From an uncultured Methylophaga sp. (GTDB lineage: Bacteria > Pseudomonadota > Gammaproteobacteria > Nitrosococcales > Methylophagaceae): DNA of 8,364 bases. Numbering within the stretch: position 1 is the first letter of the stretch; each line of letters starts with the position of its first letter. Made by a program: the position numbers and the translations under genes. The notes beneath the pieces are model-generated. The model ran no database searches. It saw only the letters and a program-made list of their open reading frames with translations, and was not told the origin of the DNA. Below are positions 5,772 to 8,364 of this stretch, piece by piece. Location of the stretch: the NCBI GenBank assembly GCA_946885755.1, contig CAMPHB010000047.1:1-8364 (forward strand), written 5' to 3'.

Positions 5772-7469
5772 ATGAGCGGACAGCCCATCAGCGTCCACAA
5801 ATCAGGTTCCACCCTGAAAAAATCCAGACCTATCGGCAAAGGTCGTCAGGTTGACATGCAAGCGCTGGCTGAAGTGCAGGCGTTACTGGGTGATGAACCA
5901 CGGCGTAAAGATTTATTGATTGAGCATTTGCACAAAATTCAGGATGCTTATAAACACATATCAGCAGCGCATCTGGTGGCTTTAGCCCACGAAATGAAAC
6001 TGTCCCGCGCCGAAGTGTATGAAGTGGCGACGTTCTATCATCATTTTGATGTCATCAAAGAAGACCAAACGCCCCCTCCGCAGTTAACCGTTCGTGTATG
6101 TGATTCAATGACCTGCGAAATGCTCGGCGCCAATCCATTGATTGAATCGCTGGAACAGGGCATGGGCGATAAGGTGCGTATTCAGCGGGTACCCTGTATC
6201 GGCCGTTGTGATAAAGCGCCGGTTGCTGTAGTGGGCATGCAGCCGGTTGAATTTGCCGATACTGACAAAGTCGCCGCGGAAGTCGCTGCCAATAATATCC
6301 AGCCGGAAAAGATCGAACCAATCCGTTTTGAAACCTATGTTGAGCAGGGTGGTTATCAAACCTACCAGCAGTGCATGAATGGCCAGATCCCAGTCGAAGA
6401 TGTGCTGACCAAAATGGAAGACTCCGGCCTGCGTGGTCTGGGTGGTGCCGGTTTCCCGGTCGGCCGTAAATGGCGCATCGTCCGTGACCAGCCAGCGCCC
6501 AAACTGATGGCCGTCAATATCGACGAAGGCGAACCGGGGACGTTTAAAGACAAATATTATCTGGACAGAGACCCACACTGTTTCTTTGAAGGCATGCTGA
6601 TCGCCGCCTGGGCAGTAGGCATTGACGATATTTATGTGTATCTGCGTGATGAATATGCGGCGATCCGTGAAATGCTCGAAGTGGAACTGGTGAAGTTACA
6701 AAACGAACCACCGGTGCCGAATATGCCCAATATTTATTTACGCCGTGGCGCCGGTGCCTATATCTGCGGTGAAGAGTCGGCAATGATCGAATCCATCGAA
6801 GGCAAGCGCGGTATGCCCCGATTGCGGCCACCTTATGTGGCACAGGTTGGCTTATTTGGCCGGCCGACTCTGGAACACAATATGGAATCGCTGTACTGGG
6901 TACGCGATATTATTGAAAAAGGCCCGGAATGCTTGACCCAGCATGGCCGCAATGGTCGTAAAGGGCTGCGTTCATTTTCCGTCAGTGGCCGCGTTAATAA
7001 ACCCGGTGTGCATTTAGCACCTGCCGGTATTACGCTGCGTGAACTGGTCGATGAATATTGTGGTGGTATGCAAGACGGTCATACACTTTATGGGTATTTC
7101 CCGGGCGGTGCATCCGGTGGTATTTTGCCGGCATCACTGGCTGATGTACCGCTGGATTTTGATACCTTGCATGAATACGACTGCTTTATCGGCAGTGCCG
7201 CGGTGGTGGTATTTTCTGATAAAGACCGGGCGCGGGATTTGGCGGTCAACGCCATGCGCTTTTTTGAAGATGAATCCTGCGGCCAGTGCACCCCTTGCCG
7301 TGTTGGCACCGCTAAAGCGGTGACATTGATGCAGCAGGAAGAATGGGACGCAGATCTGCTCGAAGAGTTGTCACAGGTAATGGTAGATGCCTCAATTTGT
7401 GGTCTCGGCCAGGCAGCGCCAAATCCGCTGCGCTGTGTCATTAAGTATTTCCCTGAGGAGCTGAAGTAA
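5772..7469 (+). CDS. fdsB: NAD-linked formate dehydrogenase beta subunit, NuoE-NuoF fusion
   Basis: This 565-residue cytoplasmic diaphorase subunit passes electrons from the catalytic subunit to NAD+. Residues about 27-175 are a NuoE/FdsG-like thioredoxin-fold domain with [2Fe-2S] ligands Cys110, 115, 142 and 146 (C-x4-C ... C-x3-C). Residues about 185-565 are NuoF/FdsB-like: a glycine-rich NADH/FMN segment LRGLGGAGFPVGRKW (220-234), NIDEGEPGTFKD (249-260), GAGAYICGEE (327-336), and a C-terminal [4Fe-4S] site at C503/506/509 plus C543. In Cupriavidus and Rhodobacter FDHs these domains are separate proteins (FdsG, FdsB). The fusion resembles the beta subunit of the two-subunit tungsten FDH1 of Methylobacterium extorquens and also HoxF. 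AAAGAGG (5760-5766) lies 5 bases before the ATG. The overlap with the following FDH alpha gene rules out a stand-alone complex I or hydrogenase subunit. Confidence 0.93.
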   Translation: MSGQPISVHKSGSTLKKSRPIGKGRQVDMQALAEVQALLGDEPRRKDLLIEHLHKIQDAYKHISAAHLVALAHEMKLSRAEVYEVATFYHHFDVIKEDQTPPPQLTVRVCDSMTCEMLGANPLIESLEQGMGDKVRIQRVPCIGRCDKAPVAVVGMQPVEFADTDKVAAEVAANNIQPEKIEPIRFETYVEQGGYQTYQQCMNGQIPVEDVLTKMEDSGLRGLGGAGFPVGRKWRIVRDQPAPKLMAVNIDEGEPGTFKDKYYLDRDPHCFFEGMLIAAWAVGIDDIYVYLRDEYAAIREMLEVELVKLQNEPPVPNMPNIYLRRGAGAYICGEESAMIESIEGKRGMPRLRPPYVAQVGLFGRPTLEHNMESLYWVRDIIEKGPECLTQHGRNGRKGLRSFSVSGRVNKPGVHLAPAGITLRELVDEYCGGMQDGHTLYGYFPGGASGGILPASLADVPLDFDTLHEYDCFIGSAAVVVFSDKDRARDLAVNAMRFFEDESCGQCTPCRVGTAKAVTLMQQEEWDADLLEELSQVMVDASICGLGQAAPNPLRCVIKYFPEELK

Positions 7470-8364
7470 TGGCCTCGCAACTGCAACAACAAGTCGAGCA
7501 AGTGCAATTCACATTAAATGGTGAAAGCATTTTGGCGCGCGCTGATGAAACCATTTTGCAGGCAGCGCAGCGTCAGGGTATCGAAATTCCGCATCTGTGT
7601 TATTCCGAGCGTCAGGGGCAGGACGGTAACTGCCGCGCCTGTGTGGTGGAAATTGATGGCGAACGGGTGTTGGCGCCTTCCTGCTGTCGTTATCCCAGCA
7701 ACGATATGAAAGTACAAACCGACAGTGCCCGTGCCCGCCATTCACAAAAAATGGTGCTGGAACTGCTGAAAGCCGATGTGTCTGAACAACCGCATACCTT
7801 AAATTCTGAGCTGGATTACTGGGCCGGTAAGCTGGATGTCAGCACACCGCGCTTTAAACCCCGTCAGCAGGCAAAGCCCGATTTGTCGCATCCCGGTATT
7901 GCCGTCAATATGGATGCCTGTATTCAATGTACCCGCTGCCTGCGTGCTTGTCGCGACGAACAGAATAATGATGTGATTGGACTGGCCATGCGCGGCCACC
8001 ATACCGAGATCATTTTTGATCTGGACGATCCGATGGGCGACAGCACCTGTGTCGCCTGCGGCGAATGTGTTGAAGCCTGCCCGACCGGTGCGCTGATGCC
8101 AGCCAACAATGTCGGCATGGTCGAGCCTGATAAACAAGTCGATTCAGTGTGTCCTTATTGCGGTGTCGGTTGCCAGCTGACCTATAACGTCAAAGACAAT
8201 AAAATTCTCTATGTCGAAGGCCGAGATGGCCCGGCTAATCATGGCCGGTTATGTGTCAAAGGTCGTTATGGCTTTGACTATGTGCATCATCCGCACCGCC
8301 TGACCAAACCATTGATTCGCCGTGAAGGGGTGCCGAAATCAGCAGACTTTGAGTTTGATCCCAA
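7469..8364 (+). CDS. fdsA: NAD-linked formate dehydrogenase catalytic (alpha) subunit (3'-truncated)
   Basis: The ATG at 7469 overlaps the TAA of the preceding gene by one base and is preceded by GAGGAG (7455-7460) at 8 bases. The frame stays open to the window edge: 298 residues, about a third of the usual 900-990. Domains in order are: a NuoG-like [2Fe-2S] ferredoxin domain (Cys44, 55, 58 and 72 or 73); a two-cluster ferredoxin domain (C151/154/157/161 and C194/197/200/204); and the start of the molybdopterin enzyme with its [4Fe-4S] site C228/231/235/262, followed by Lys264. The active-site and cofactor-binding regions lie beyond the window. Residues 74-150 contain no Cys, so the His-Cys3 cluster motif found there in NuoG and in Cupriavidus-type FdsA is absent. 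No signal peptide is present, so it is cytoplasmic. With the fused beta subunit it should oxidise formate and reduce NAD+; enzymes of this class can also run towards CO2 reduction. Confidence 0.92.
   Translation, partial: MASQLQQQVEQVQFTLNGESILARADETILQAAQRQGIEIPHLCYSERQGQDGNCRACVVEIDGERVLAPSCCRYPSNDMKVQTDSARARHSQKMVLELLKADVSEQPHTLNSELDYWAGKLDVSTPRFKPRQQAKPDLSHPGIAVNMDACIQCTRCLRACRDEQNNDVIGLAMRGHHTEIIFDLDDPMGDSTCVACGECVEACPTGALMPANNVGMVEPDKQVDSVCPYCGVGCQLTYNVKDNKILYVEGRDGPANHGRLCVKGRYGFDYVHHPHRLTKPLIRREGVPKSADFEFDP

Noticed and set aside
5772..7469. Complex I or NAD-reducing hydrogenase subunit
   Set aside because: The domain make-up fits, but the overlapping next gene is a NuoG/FDH alpha subunit with an FDH [4Fe-4S] start, and no nuo or hox genes are present.

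Overview
The window carries two neighbouring formate dehydrogenase (FDH) gene clusters, all on the + strand, separated by a strong intrinsic terminator and a 270-base leader. Base composition, the codon usage, the Tat-exported FDH operon layout and the fused NAD-linked FDH subunit suggest a gammaproteobacterium. A methylotroph of the Methylophaga or Methylomonas kind is possible, since two-subunit NAD-linked FDHs are known from methylotrophs. The host assignment is inference only.

Region 1 (1-5402) is a respiratory, membrane-linked FDH operon. The order is: the 3' end of a TorD/DmsD-family chaperone gene (1-393); a small protein of the 'formate dehydrogenase region TAT target' type (510-719); the Tat-exported molybdenum or tungsten catalytic subunit FdhA, with Cys instead of selenocysteine at the active site (732-3605); the four-cluster ferredoxin subunit FdhB (3626-4210); a tiny lipoprotein (4213-4392); and a long-form cytochrome b subunit FdhC (4404-5402). 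The chaperone probably proofreads FdhA before export. FdhA oxidises formate outside the cytoplasmic membrane, FdhB carries electrons across its clusters, and FdhC passes them to quinone. The spacing is tight, with a 2-nt gap or 1-nt overlap at fdhB/lipoprotein, so the genes are probably co-transcribed. A perfect 9-bp hairpin with a T-tract at 5476-5501 ends the operon.

Region 2 (5502-5771) is non-coding and rich in inverted repeats, including two mutually exclusive pairings and three CATTG repeats spaced 9-10 bases apart. It is the likely control region of the next operon.

Region 3 (5772-8364) is a soluble NAD-linked FDH. One gene encodes a fusion of a NuoE-like [2Fe-2S] domain with a NuoF-like FMN/NADH/[4Fe-4S] module. 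It overlaps by 1 nt the start of the catalytic alpha subunit, which runs off the window. That subunit has a [2Fe-2S] domain, two ferredoxin clusters and the first FDH [4Fe-4S] site, but lacks the His-Cys3 cluster motif expected between them. One cluster would thus feed formate electrons to the quinone pool from outside, while the other makes NADH from formate in the cytoplasm.

No mobile element, CRISPR array, tRNA or rRNA was seen. The points most worth a second look are the lost twin-arginine motif in the small Tat-target protein, the small lipoprotein, the structured leader, and the missing His-Cys3 site.
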